The notes under the pieces are model-generated. The model searched no databases, had not been told where the DNA came from, and saw only the letters and a list, made by a program, of their open reading frames with translations. From Ceratodon purpureus (Eukaryota > Streptophyta > Bryopsida > Pseudoditrichales > Ditrichaceae), in the NCBI GenBank assembly GCA_014871385.1, contig CM026426.1:102195220-102259219 (forward strand): 64,000 nucleotides of DNA, in the 5' to 3' direction. Shown piece after piece: positions 1 through 11,118 of the stretch (position 1 is the stretch's first letter; each line of letters opens with the position of its first letter). A program made the translations under genes and the position numbers.

Positions 1-1577
1 TGGTCGCCCCCTCCAAAGCGTCATCGTGCATGGCCGCCCCCTCCCCTGCCTCGGTAGCTGCTTCGGCGACCTTCTTACCTGTCACCAACTCTGGGTCCAC
101 CTCCTCCTCTGGCTCCATGCCTGTGCCTTCAAGAGCCTCCCTCGACTCTGTGCGGCCCTCTGAGGCCGCCGCCGTCCCTAGGTCTTCCAATAGACCCGTG
201 TCCTCTTTACTCTCCACCGTCCTTCTCTTGGTGCTCTTCTCCCTGGCTGCTGTCCTCCTCTTCTTCTCCTTCGGCTTGGTCACGTGTTGAAGCTTGGCGT
301 GTAACTGGTAGAGCATGTCCTCTACTTTCTTCAACCTCTCGTCTTGGGCCGCACACAAGTCCTCAAGCTTCTCCATCCTCCCACGGTCATAGTCACGACT
401 TTCTGCTGCCTTCTGCTTCTTCACCAGTAAGGCTTCCTCTCTCTCACGTTTCTTCATGGCCTTCACCTCATTTGCAATTTCCTCGTCCGTTGGCTTCCGA
501 CCAAGCTGAATACTCTGCACAAGAGTCCCACATTCCGTCCATTTCTCTCCCATAGTCATTTCAGTAGCAACAACCATGACGAGCCATGTCACATAGAACT
601 CATAGAGAACGTTAATTCATGGAAGATTAGAACTCAGTCACATGACGAACTGGTCACATGCGTTTATTATGACACAAAAACATGTTTATTTAAACGTGCT
701 GTGACACAAGTAAACAGGTCAAGTTAAACGTCTCTTAACATCCCTTTCCTACCAATTGACGACTCTCAAAACACATCAATCTAGAATTCAGAAGTCAAAG
801 TGATAAGATGGAAAGTGGGAAACTTACCAGTGCCGACACCGCCGCTAAGGACTGCGTCCAGTTGTTACCATTCTTCGACGGCCTCCCAAGAGATATGCTC
901 GACATCATGAGCGACTTCTCCTGCATTGCTGGGTCGTCTTTCAGTTCCACTAACTTCTCCCAATGCTCGAGAGCTATGTCAGCCGGCGAAGCATGTCCCT
1001 GCTTGATGAGCTGGTTGAGTTGGTATTTGACCCGTGTCACGCACCTCGACATCCAGGTGTTGAACCAGCTCTCACTCAGTTCGTCTGTCTCACCGTAGAA
1101 CTCGAATTCAGCCCGCACTCTTTGAAGCAACGCCCTCTTCGCCGCCACCGTCTGTCCGTGCCAGCAGGGAGTGGCGGTCGGATCTAACCGTCTTGCAAAC
1201 TTCTGGAGCTCCCTGGCCAACGTTGGCTCGTGGGGGCCCACCGGCTTCCCGCGACGGTCTAGCTTAATGCGCAGCGGCTCTTTAGGGTGGTCATCCTCTT
1301 CCTCCTCTTGATCCTCCATGTCTTCTTCTTCCTCCATGTCTTCATCCTCAAACTCTTCCTCTTCCTCCATCTCTTCATCCTCGAACTGCTCCTGTGATGC
1401 AGACCCGGAGCTGCGCTTGGCCGACGTAGTCCCAGCCCGTGGCGGTCCTTTTCCTTTGTTGCCGTGGATGCCGTGCCCAGAGGATGTGTCCGTGCTGGCA
1501 GCGCGCCATGGAGGAGTAAAATCGTCACTGTAGGATAGCGAATGTCTGCCCGGGGATTTAGCCGGTATCCTCCTCAT
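1..1577 (-). CDS. CACTA accessory protein, Transposase_24-like (partial, runs off left edge)
   Basis: This is the accessory gene of the first CACTA element. Exon 1 is 1577-828 (250 codons) and ends at a GTAAGT donor; exon 2 begins near 598 after a TATGAG acceptor and stays open to the window edge. Exon 1 has a long Glu/Asp tract around residues 65-100, then a Transposase_24-like stretch with the pattern W..TW..R...RVK and a later EHWEKL segment. Exon 2 contains VQSIQLGRKPTDEEI followed by a Lys/Glu-rich coiled coil. Plant proteins of this type (Ptta/En/Spm accessory transposase) are thought to bind element ends, a TnpA-like role. The same W..TW and EWD/EHW segments occur in the accessory gene at 17126-21391, which supports the call. 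It is transcribed away from the Tnp2 gene at 5720. No stop is seen in the visible part. The acceptor of exon 2 is the least certain point. Confidence 0.7.
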
Positions 1578-1639
1578 GTACCCACAGTGAGGAAATAGGT
1601 TTAGTAGTTACTAGGTAGCTTGGATTCACATTCAGAACA

Positions 1640-2105
1640 CACAGAATTAGAAGGTCACGTAACTGTAAATCAGAACTTGACCAAGCTACCACCATAACCA
1701 TACCATCCAAACCGACAGAGTGTTACATTTCCAAACCACACATAAGTGCACTGCCAAGTAACTGTCATTAGAAACGCAAATCTATGTCAATTAAAACACA
1801 AGGTCGTGTCAAGAAGAACGCAAGGTCACGTAGCTGTCGTTAAAAACCCGAAACCACAATTATTTGAAACGCAATGTCTATTGATCTGAAAATAAATGAA
1901 ATCTTAAATCAGAACTTGACCAAGCTACAACCACAACCATACCATCCAAACCGAGAGAGTGCCACATTTTCAAACCACACATAAGTGCACTGCCAAGTAT
2001 CTATCATTAGAAACGCAAATCCATGTCGATTAAAACAGAGGGTCATGTCAAGAAGAACGCAAGGTCACGTACCTGTCGTTAGAAACCCGAAACCACAATC
2101 ATTTG
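1640..2105. repeat. Two-copy tandem repeat, ~240-bp period
   Basis: A ~190-bp block (about 1667-1857) recurs at about 1907-2103. Both begin with AATCAGAACTTGACCAAGCT and contain the word AAGGTCACGTA. They lie just upstream of the minus-strand accessory gene, so they belong to the presumed bidirectional control region of the first CACTA element. Confidence 0.75.
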
Positions 2106-2212
2106 GAGGATTAGCCGGTCGGGATCATAAAGACAGAAGAGATGAATACAAAAAAATCCAGGTCATACAGAGTAGAGAGGAGAGAGTAACAATACGACAT
2201 CATTCAGTTAAT

Positions 2213-2830
2213 GAAGTGCTGAAAGCCAAAAAACAAAAAGAAAAGAAAAGTAAAAGCCACAAAGAGAAGGACAAAATCTGAAACAACAGAGATCAGAAAC
2301 GAAATGGGAGGCGGAGCAAAAGGTGAAGTGATGTGAGAAAAAGAAAAAAGAAAAAAAAAAAAAAAAAAAAGAGCAAAATAGAAAATGAAGTGCTGAAAGC
2401 CAAAAAAAAAAAAGGAAAAGAAAAGTAAAAGCCATATAGAAGAGGAAAAAATCTGAAACAAGAGAATCAGAAACGAAATGGGAGACGGAGCAAAAGGTCA
2501 AGTGATGTGAGAAAAAGAAAAAAAAAAAGAAAAAAAAGAAAAAAAAATGAGCAAAATAGAAAAGGGACAACATCTGAAACAACGGAGATCAGAAACGAAG
2601 TGGGAGGCGGAGCAAAAGGTGAAGTGACGAAAGAAAAAAAAAAACCAAAAAATAAAAAATAAAAAAAAATGGCAAGATAGAAAAGGAGCAACATCTGAAA
2701 CAACGGAGATCAAAAACGAAATGGGAGACGAAGCAAAAGGTGAAGTGATGATAGAAAAAAAAAAAAAAAAAAAAAAGGAAATAGAGGAGGAACAAGCTTC
2801 GAAAGTACAGAGATCAGACATAGAAGAAGA
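2213..2830. repeat. Purine-rich minisatellite with A-tracts
   Basis: About four to five degenerate units of 110-175 bp occur in a row. Each carries the core ATCTGAAAC..AGAGATCA, then a GAAACGAAATGGGAG-type segment, GGAGCAAAAGGTGAAGTGA and a run of A/G of variable length. Cores are seen near 2275, 2450, 2572, 2693 and (partial) 2805. The minus strand reads as Phe-rich open frames only because it is pyrimidine-rich; I do not consider these genes. Confidence 0.75.
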
Positions 2831-2984
2831 GGCCCCTTAAAAAATGTAGTGAAGAACGCCAAAAAGAAAAAAAATTAAAAAAACAAGAAGGGAGCAAAAT
2901 GGGAGAGAGAAGAAGAGAATACATGAGAAGTGAAGAAACGAAATAGACCTCAAGAACTAAACTTCTATAGAAACGAGACACGAC

Positions 2985-3822
2985 AAGAAGACATGGAGGT
3001 ATGACATTGCGTTTCCAGTGACGTTGAATCTGACATTCTAGTGCGTGTTTCATGAGGTTGCGTCACGTTTAGGAAGACACTCCATCACGTTTCAGATAAC
3101 GCACTATCACGTTTCAGGTGACGCACTATCACGTTTCAGATGACGCACTATCATGTTTCCTAGACATGAATGATGACACAATTGACTGAAGGCATTGACA
3201 AAAGCACGATATTCAGAACATAGTATTCGAAATCCAGTTCTGTCTCAATAAGGGCAGCTACTGAAATCATTATAAAATCCTATATGCACAGTTATGTTAC
3301 TCAAATCCAAGAAAACCTCACCCTCCTAAACCAATCCCTCGCACATAAAACTAACCCAGCACTCACAACAAACACTCTGCACATCGCACACCATATCTCA
3401 AACCGAGCTTACATCCAGAGCCCGATCTGCCATCCACCCTCACGACCCCAACACACATAAAAAAAAAAAAAAACAAACTAACACATGAGCATGTGTCCAG
3501 AAACCGAAATCCTGTTAGATCTTCCTCACACTCACCAAAGCCGAGTGCAGGCACAGTGGAAGATTTAAGCAATTCAGCGAACAACAAAGAACACGAAAAT
3601 TCCCGGAACATGAAGTGAGCTCAAGGCAAGGAAGACATGAAGGTCGAACACCGCGTTTCCAATGACGTTAAATCTGACATTCTAGTGCGTTTTCATGACG
3701 TTGCGTCACGTTTAGGAAGACACTCCATCACGTTTCAGATAACGCACTATCACGTTTCAGATGACGCACTATCACGTTTCCTAGACACGAATGACCACAC
3801 AGTTGAATAAACGCATTGGGAG
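2985..3822. repeat. Direct repeat pair with CACGTTTC words
   Basis: A ~190-bp block at about 2985-3190 recurs at about 3632-3822. Each copy contains GCGTCACGTTTAGGAAGACA followed by two or three units of the form CACGTTTCAGATGACGCACTAT (period about 22 bp). The dense ACGT/TGACG words are typical of the subterminal protein-binding repeats of CACTA elements. The ~440 bp between the copies (about 3190-3630) shows no clear gene. Confidence 0.75.
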
Positions 3823-5517
3823 AAGCACAGAGGTTTAGGGTTTCAATATTGTGCAATTACCAGAAGGAAGGGGGCACGTGCGTAACAACTTATCTGCAGG
3901 TTTGCGTGGCTGAGGTGCTGGTGAACCCCTACCACCTCCACTGTGTGCGTTCTTGGGATGACGCATTGCTTCACCCGCCTCTCGGTCCATCCAAGACGGC
4001 TCCACGCGCCCACGGCCTCCCTGACTGCGACTCCTCTTTCGTCCCCTCCTACCGTCGTCCTCCCACTCCTCCATCGCTGATCGTCTCACCCTGTCCCCGG
4101 AAAGAGCTGCTCGCAGCGCTCGGATTGAAGTAGAATTGGGTCTACAATAAACCCTAGAAGGTCGCAGCCGCCACGCTTCAAACAACTCCTTGCTCTGTTT
4201 GCGGGTCTGTGAACAGAGGAAGGCAATTGGAGATCAAACTGACTAGTAATCTAGGTCTAGGGTTTTCAGAGTCGCTCAGGGCAATTGGAGAGAATACATG
4301 ACAGAACTCGAATTAAGATACTGGGGGGAGACTTACTAGAGCTTTAAGAGTTGTTGGCGGTGCTTCAGAAGGAGTCACCTCGAGAGTTGGGCGCCGCCGC
4401 GTGCTTCGGCGTGGCACAGAGTTGAACTCCTCCGATTGCTGTCTCCCCCGATCGCGATTTGAGGCTGGAGCACTGGATGACTTGATGGAGGAACCTGCAC
4501 GAGCAGTAGGAAACAGTGAGTTGCAGAAGTCCTGATCCTGAAACCCTCCAAACGCAATGCCACCTCGATCTTGTTCCTCGTAATTCTCTCATCACGTAGC
4601 TGTTCGTAGTGAGGAACTGAATTAGCCGCCTCCATGTCTGCAGGAATCATCACGACCAATTGCGAATGACGGCCCCCATAAGTGAGGTGGAGTAGAGGGC
4701 CCTATTTCCGTGACGGCGGCGGTGACCAGGTAATTCTTCCCTATTTCCGTGACTGCATTCAGAACTCTGAGCCTTTGTGTGCCGTTAACAGAAACGTGTT
4801 ATAACGTGAGTTTTCGTCATTTGAAACGCAACGCACGGTCATTAGAAACGCGATGTAATGTTTTTTGAAACGAGATGAAACGTCATTTGGAACGCAATTA
4901 TAATAGGAGAACAACTAACTCAACTATCACTCACAATCTCTGTCTTTTTTTTTATCTCAATGCATGTCCTGTCCATGCACAATCATGTGCATGTTTTTTG
5001 GTTTGTAATATATGCGTGCACCCATGGAATGTTCAGTAGTACTTCATCTGCTCATAATCTTTCATCCGCAAGACATATCCGATTTGGTGACTTAGCTCTT
5101 ATGGTGTTTGACTCGTAGTATCAGAATGAAATTGCAGCACAGAGTTTGTTATTTGTGAACTGAAGAGTCTAAAGTCCTGAATTAGAATGAGTTCTCAGGC
5201 AACAATTACTGAATTTATACTAACACGGAGCTTTAACTCTGCAGCTTATGCGGTTGTTTTAGGTCGGTCTTCAAGAAGTCCTCCGAAGTGGACAAGGATA
5301 ACATCATTCAGTTGCAAAGAGCTTGAGCAGTAAGGTTTGTTCATCCAGATCCTTCAAAGGATGTATTATATAACATCTGTGCCATATGTTTAAGGACAGT
5401 TGAAATAATCTCTATGTTCTCATAATTGACTTTTGACAACTTCATGGACAAATCCTCACGTGAACCATAAAAATGAACTTTGCTACCACACTTGATGTAT
5501 AAAGAAAAGTTAGAATA
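3823..5517. other. Gene-free interval with scattered ACGTCATTTGAAACG words
   Basis: I see no supportable gene. Open frames at 3816-4185 overlap on both strands without family resemblance. From about 4795 to 4905 there are several words of the type CGTCATTTGAAACGCAA, linking this stretch to the repeats on either side. Short exon-like pieces of a 5' leader of the Tnp2 gene could lie at 5200-5340, but this is not demonstrable. Confidence 0.5.
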
Positions 5518-5655
5518 AAGTCAGGATACAACGTCATCTGAAACAACGTACAACGTCATCTGAAACAAGATACAACGTCATCTGAAACGTTGATGAACGT
5601 CCTCTGAAACAAGAGAGAATGTCAACTGAAACGTTACTGAACGTCATCTGAAAAC
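5518..5655. repeat. Array of AACGTCATCTGAAAC units upstream of Tnp2
   Basis: Six or so copies of AACGTCATCTGAAAC (or close variants) lie in tandem at 5528-5655, ending about 65 bp before the Tnp2 start codon. They share the ACGTCA core with repeats at 2.9-3.8 kb, 4.8 kb and 10.1-11.1 kb, consistent with binding sites for an element-encoded protein. Confidence 0.75.
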
Positions 5656-5719
5656 ACACATTAACATCAGTAAACCCATGAACGGAAATTGCTAACCTCT
5701 GTTTGCCTTGCGTGCAGCC

Positions 5720-8700
5720 ATGGTATCCCCCAATCGGAGACGCAAATGGAGATCAACTGCGGAAATAATACATCGCCATGAACTTCAATTTGCTGCAAGT
5801 AGGGATGTCCCAATAACGAGATGGTCATGCCCGTGCACATATTGTCATGGAGGCCGACGTTTGCCTGTGCGTGCTATAACACGGCATCTCACCGCTTATG
5901 GCCGCGACCAATTTCTAAACCACTCCATGATTGGCGGGGATCCTCCAGGGGGGTACCCAGAGCGTGGGGCTTGGTACTACAGCAACGAGGAATGGACACA
6001 GGACAATGTCTGCAGCAATGACGAAGACTTTCAGCAGATTCCACCCGAATTCACAGATTCTGAACCACATGGCCTCCACGACGTACAGCAACAGTTTGAG
6101 GATGCCATTAGAACCGCTGAAGAGTTAGAAGAGCTTACACGGGACTCTGGAAACATGGAGAGAGACGATGAACATCCCCCAGACTTACCTGACCCCACAG
6201 TTGAAGCTTTGGAGTTATTGTCTCCACAGGCCTCACGCCCACTTTATCCAGGCAGTTCTGTGAGCTTGATTTCAGCAGTGGTCGTTTTGATGACATTGTG
6301 CACCACGCATGGAGTGAGTCGGAACTTCGAAACTAAGCTGCTTCACTATCTGACAGTGGAGCTGCTTCCAGAAGATAATGTGTTGCCTGCAAGCCAGTAC
6401 CAAGCGAAGAGGATGCTGCAGGCACTTGGACTTGCATACAATGTAATACATGCCTGCCCGTCAGGATGTGTCTTATTTCGAGGAGAACACAGCGATCTGG
6501 AATCGTGTCCCAGTTGCGGAAAAGGAAGATACAGAGAAGGTACAAAGAGAGCTCCGATTAAGGTTATAAGACACTTTCCCCTCATTCTGAGGTTGAGGCG
6601 CATGTTTGGATCTCCCGCAACTGCAAAGCTCCTGAAATGGCATTCAGAGCGTGGGGTGACCACGAACAGCGATGGCGAGATTGTAATGGAGACCGTAGTT
6701 GACAGCCTCGCTTGGAAACACGTTGGAGTCATAGATCCCACATTTCAAGCGGAAAACCGGAACGTACGCATGGCACTGTCACTTGATGGAGTGAACCCTT
6801 TCTCGATTCGAAGTACCTCACATTCAACGTGGCCTGTTCTCTTGGTTATTTACAACCTGCCACCGTGGTTGGTGACAAAACGATTTTTCATCATGATGAG
6901 CATTTTAATATCCGGCAAGGAGTCTCCAACAGACAAGAATTTAGATATCTTCATTGCTCCTTTAGTGGAAGAATTACAGCAGCTATGGGAGGGAGTAGAA
7001 GCGATAGACGCTTCAGCTGAAGACGTGCAAAGAAGATTCACTCTTCGGGGTATACTTTTATGGACTATTTCAGATTATCCTGCTTATGGTTTGATTTCTG
7101 GACAGCAAACTAAAGGATACAAAGCTTGTACCGTATGCGGCCCAGACACTGTTTCTAGAAGCGCTAGAGGCCCCAAAGGTGACAAGATAGTGTACGTAGG
7201 TGCACGCCAGCGTCTTCCAGAGGACCATGCTTTTCGTGAAGACCTGCGGTTCAATGGGCTTCAAGAGAAGGAGGTTTCCAATTCGAGAATGTCTGGCGAA
7301 GATGTTTTACAGTTTGCAGTAGAAAGGGAGTCATACCTTGCCTCGGGAGGAAGGGCAAAGGGTCCAGAGGATCCTGTGAGGACGCACGGGGTGAAAAGGC
7401 TTTCAATACTCTTTACTCTCCCGTATTGGAAGGTGAGTGCTCTGAGTTGCTCTGTTTCATGTCTTGCTCGTCTTTCTTTGTCACTAAGCATCCCAGTAAA
7501 CATGGGAGATACACCATAAAACAAGTGAAAACAGTCATTTCCGTTTATAAAAACGCGCTCGTCTAGAAATGCGTTGACGTCAAATTGTGTTATTCAACGT
7601 CCCAATGAACATGACCGACTAACTGCTGAAAAATTTTACACGCTTTAGATTGCTACGGTTCTCTTCCAACTCGGATACATACAAATTATTTACAGCCTCA
7701 TGAACATATTCAATGTGATACAGGACTTGCTCATACGACACACACTAGACGTCATGCACTGCGAGAAAAACCTATGTGAAAACATAGTGAAGACGTTGCT
7801 TGGAGAGACGGATTTTCCACGAGGACGGCAGGACTACAAAGACATGGAAGTCAGGCCTGACCTATGGCTGAGACGAACAAACGGTACAGACGGGCGACTC
7901 TTCATGCCGCATGCGCCCTACGTACTCTCTCCCCAAGCGAAGGCAGACATGCTTGCTGTGATAGCATCAACAAGGGTGCCCACAAATTATTCTTCTGCAA
8001 TTCATAAACGAGTTTCTGACGGGAGACTCAGGCTTCTGAAATCCCATGACTTTCACATCCTCATGCAACAGGTAATTTAAGTTCACGTTAACTTGTACCA
8101 ACTTTGCGTTCAAAACTGTTTAATGTGGCAATGCTACCTCACGATGTGGATATTTCTTTTCGTCAGAATATTCACTTCAATGATCCAAAATATCTATGTT
8201 AAAGGAAACTGTTAAAACTCGCGTTAAAACACGTCCTTTTTGACGCAACTCTGATGTGGTGCGCGTATAATTTAACATGATGGCAATATGAGCTCAATCT
8301 TTATTTCTGGAAAATAATCCTTTACATCATGTCAATTTTCAGATACTACCCAATTCACTACGGAATGTTGAAATGAACGCAACCGTTCGGCTATGTATCA
8401 TGAGGGTCAGCAGAGTATTCCGACGCCTGTGCGGTGGCTCAGTGGATATGTCTAAAGTAAAAGAGTACATTGAAGACGCAAATGAGACGCTTTGCATGGT
8501 TGAGCGAGAGTTTCCTCTAGGATCCATGGTCATCATGACGCACCTATTTGTGCACCTCATGGAGGAGCTCTTTATATGCGGCCCAGTTCACACCCGCTAG
8601 ATGTATCCAATGGAGCGATACATGAAGACCCTTAAGGATTGTGTGCGTTTCAGAGGGAATCCAAAAGGTTGCATGGCAGAGGCATATTATATGGAAGAAA

Positions 8701-10101
8701 CCCTCGGATTTTGTTCAGAGTATATGGAACGCTACGGGGCTACATCTCGAAGAGTCTGGGATGCAAATGAAGAGCAGTCAATGTATGATGAGATGGTAGA
8801 GGGCAAGGGAATAAGACGCCCTATGTCTCGGACTCTCCGTGACTGGATTCACAACTTTGTGATCAGAAACGCTGGCACACTTCAGTACTACAGAAGGTAC
8901 AATCATATATACTCCACGAAAATAGCATTTCCGGTATCTTACTTACAGTTTAACATGTCTAAACGTGGGTTAACTTGCCTGAACATGATTTAACGTGCCT
9001 AAAACATGGGTTAACATGTATGCCACGTCTTTAGTAACGTGTACATTCTGGGCAGCGTTACAGTCCTTGTCTTTGGTGACTACTATGTCACTCCTGAAAC
9101 AAGAAAATGCGTTAAAATGTCACGTTAAACTACGTCATTTTCCCCAATGCTTTCCTGTAGTGAATTGCACAGACCATGTTCAATTCTTTTCATGTTTGCA
9201 CGCACTACTAATGCATTTTGCACACTGCAGGGTGTATGAAGCAGAGCAGAATTCCAGGAGCAAAGAACGCCGCTTGATAAATCGCGCAAGACGTGGACGA
9301 AGAAGACGGAACTCCTCAGACATTCCTTCACAGTTGAGGCCTTTGGCCCCATTTCCGGATTGGTTAAAACAAATCGTTGAAGCCGATCGGAGAACACGCT
9401 CTCGGACCATCGATCAAACCACTTATGATTTGTCGAGACCCCCCTCGCTGATTGCAACTGTTTATCGATCAATGAAGGCTTACGGCATGCACCTCCGCTG
9501 TCGCTCAGTTGAAGCTTCCAGGACTTCCATGGACAGTGGAGTCCATGCAATATTCATCGACGATGCAGGAGAAGAGACGGAGGAGTATGTAGGTTGGGTT
9601 GAAGAAATACTGGAATTAGAGTACAGGAGCACGTGTGTCGTTGTTCTTCTCTGTTCCTGGGTGAAAGGAAAAATGGGAGGCGCTTCGCCAACAATGAAGC
9701 GGGATCAACATGGATTTCTGTCCATGAATTTTTCGGCAAACTGCCTTCTTCCTTTGGGTCCCCACTCTTTCGCGTTCCCCATTCACACACATCAAGTGTT
9801 TTTTATGGCAGACCAGGGGCCATGGAAAGTGGTGTGCGAGGCAAACGTTCGAGGCAGCCGTAGAGGTCGTGCCTTTGCTGCAGAGTACGACGATGCGGAG
9901 GCACAATTACTCGACTCAAATTCACTACATGCCAATAACACAGAGCTGTGCACAGGAGAGCCTTCACATTCAGACGTCTCAGCTTACGGGTCCTTTGTAG
10001 AAGAGCAGGAAGGCGAGCCAGTGGCAGCGGAGGGAAGTGATGAGGATGACAACAGGATCCTGGGTGATTCATCTGATAGTGAGTTTACATCAGAGGATTA
10101 G
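5720..10101 (+). CDS. CACTA Tnp2 transposase, four exons, one in-frame TAG
   Basis: This encodes the main transposase of the first CACTA element, which would cut element ends in the nucleus. Exons: 5720-7432, 7724-8071, 8343-8896, 9231-10101; the joins keep frame and give about 1160 residues. The start is ATG at 5720 (AGCCATGG). Near the N-terminus is a CPCxxC...H zinc-finger-like motif. The Transposase_21 region shows SLDGVNPF, SDYPAYG with KGYKACTVC, and across intron 1 LPYWK-DLLIRH and DVMHCEKN, where the acidic residues of the RNase H-like core are expected. Exon 3 is a DUF4218-type and exon 4 a DUF4216-type domain (SMKAYG, YVGWVEEILELEY, QVFF). The C-terminus is acidic. The only visible break is TAG at 8598-8600, where the homologue at 22621 has Trp in RWMYP; TGG to TAG is the simplest origin. 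Otherwise the gene looks nearly intact. Confidence 0.85.
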
Positions 10102-10129
10102 GCTTCCTACAATGTCGTTATGAATTCCA

Positions 10130-11118
10130 TACTGTGTTACATTTTCATAAATGTCTGGAAGTGTTTTGTAACAACTATTAACGCGGTATCTGTTTCAACT
10201 AACATGCGCGGTACATCAGATATGTAGTGTCGCGTTTTTTGTAACACATCTTAACACACTTCCCGTTCCAAGAAACACATGCGTCAATGCCTCCTAGTCT
10301 CCCAAATTAAATATTGCTGGTCAAATACTGCATTCCACGTCAGCCAACCCATCCACGCACACGTTCCACGACACGGCACGCATTCCACGTCAAATAGGTT
10401 CGTCATGTTTTTTGTAACACATCTGAACGCACTATCACGTTACAAGAAACGCGCACGTCAATGTTGACAGCCCCCCCGGGCTCTCAAACATTACTTGACC
10501 AGTCAAACCCTAAACCTTCCACGTCAGCCTATCACCCTACAACGCATTCCACGTCAGCACAGTCATTCCACGTCAGACTTCTCGGTACGTTTTTTTTAAC
10601 ACACTTGAACGTGGCGCATGTTACCTATGACGCCTCAATGTTATAAGAAACGCGCTGCTCTGGATACTACTATGGTCAACCATAGTCAAAACTACCTTCC
10701 ACGTCAGCCATTGACTCTTCAAGCATTCCACGTCAGCGCACTCATTCCACGTCAGTCAATGTGTTACGTTTTTTTTAACACATTTTAACGTAGCACCTGT
10801 TAAGATTGACGTCCTCCCTGTCATAAGAAACGTGCTGACGTGGAAACTTACTATATTTAGTCATATCTAAAGTTCCTTGAGGTAAAAAAGTAGGTGAAAA
10901 AATTACTGTCCAACAGGAACGTGTCCGTTTAATTTAACGTGATGCCGTTATTTGGAACGTATAAATTTTATTCGCGTTTCACCCATATCCTCTTTGACGC
11001 AGTGACGTTATTGGTGACTTTTTCACGTTAAAACGCTTGACGCGCGCCACGTTTAGTTGGATATTTTTTCCACACTAATTCAGGATAGTGTGGATTTACG
11101 TCAAGTTTGACGCATCTC
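10130..11118. repeat. Right subterminal repeats of first CACTA element
   Basis: Four units with a period near 180-200 bp start around 10205, 10385, 10585 and 10765. Each contains CGTTTTTTGTAACACA, an AAGAAACGCGC-type word and clusters of TTCCACGTCAGC. The ACGT core matches the repeats upstream of Tnp2. A CCACACTA..TAGTGTGG palindrome at 11069-11093 could mark the element end near 11090 (TAGTG), but ACGTCAAGTTTGACGC at 11099-11115 lies beyond it, so the true end is unsettled. Confidence 0.6.

Noticed and set aside
2204..2821. Several Phe-rich minus-strand ORFs resembling membrane proteins
   Set aside because: They are the complement of purine-rich minisatellite units; frames repeat with the unit and have no independent support.
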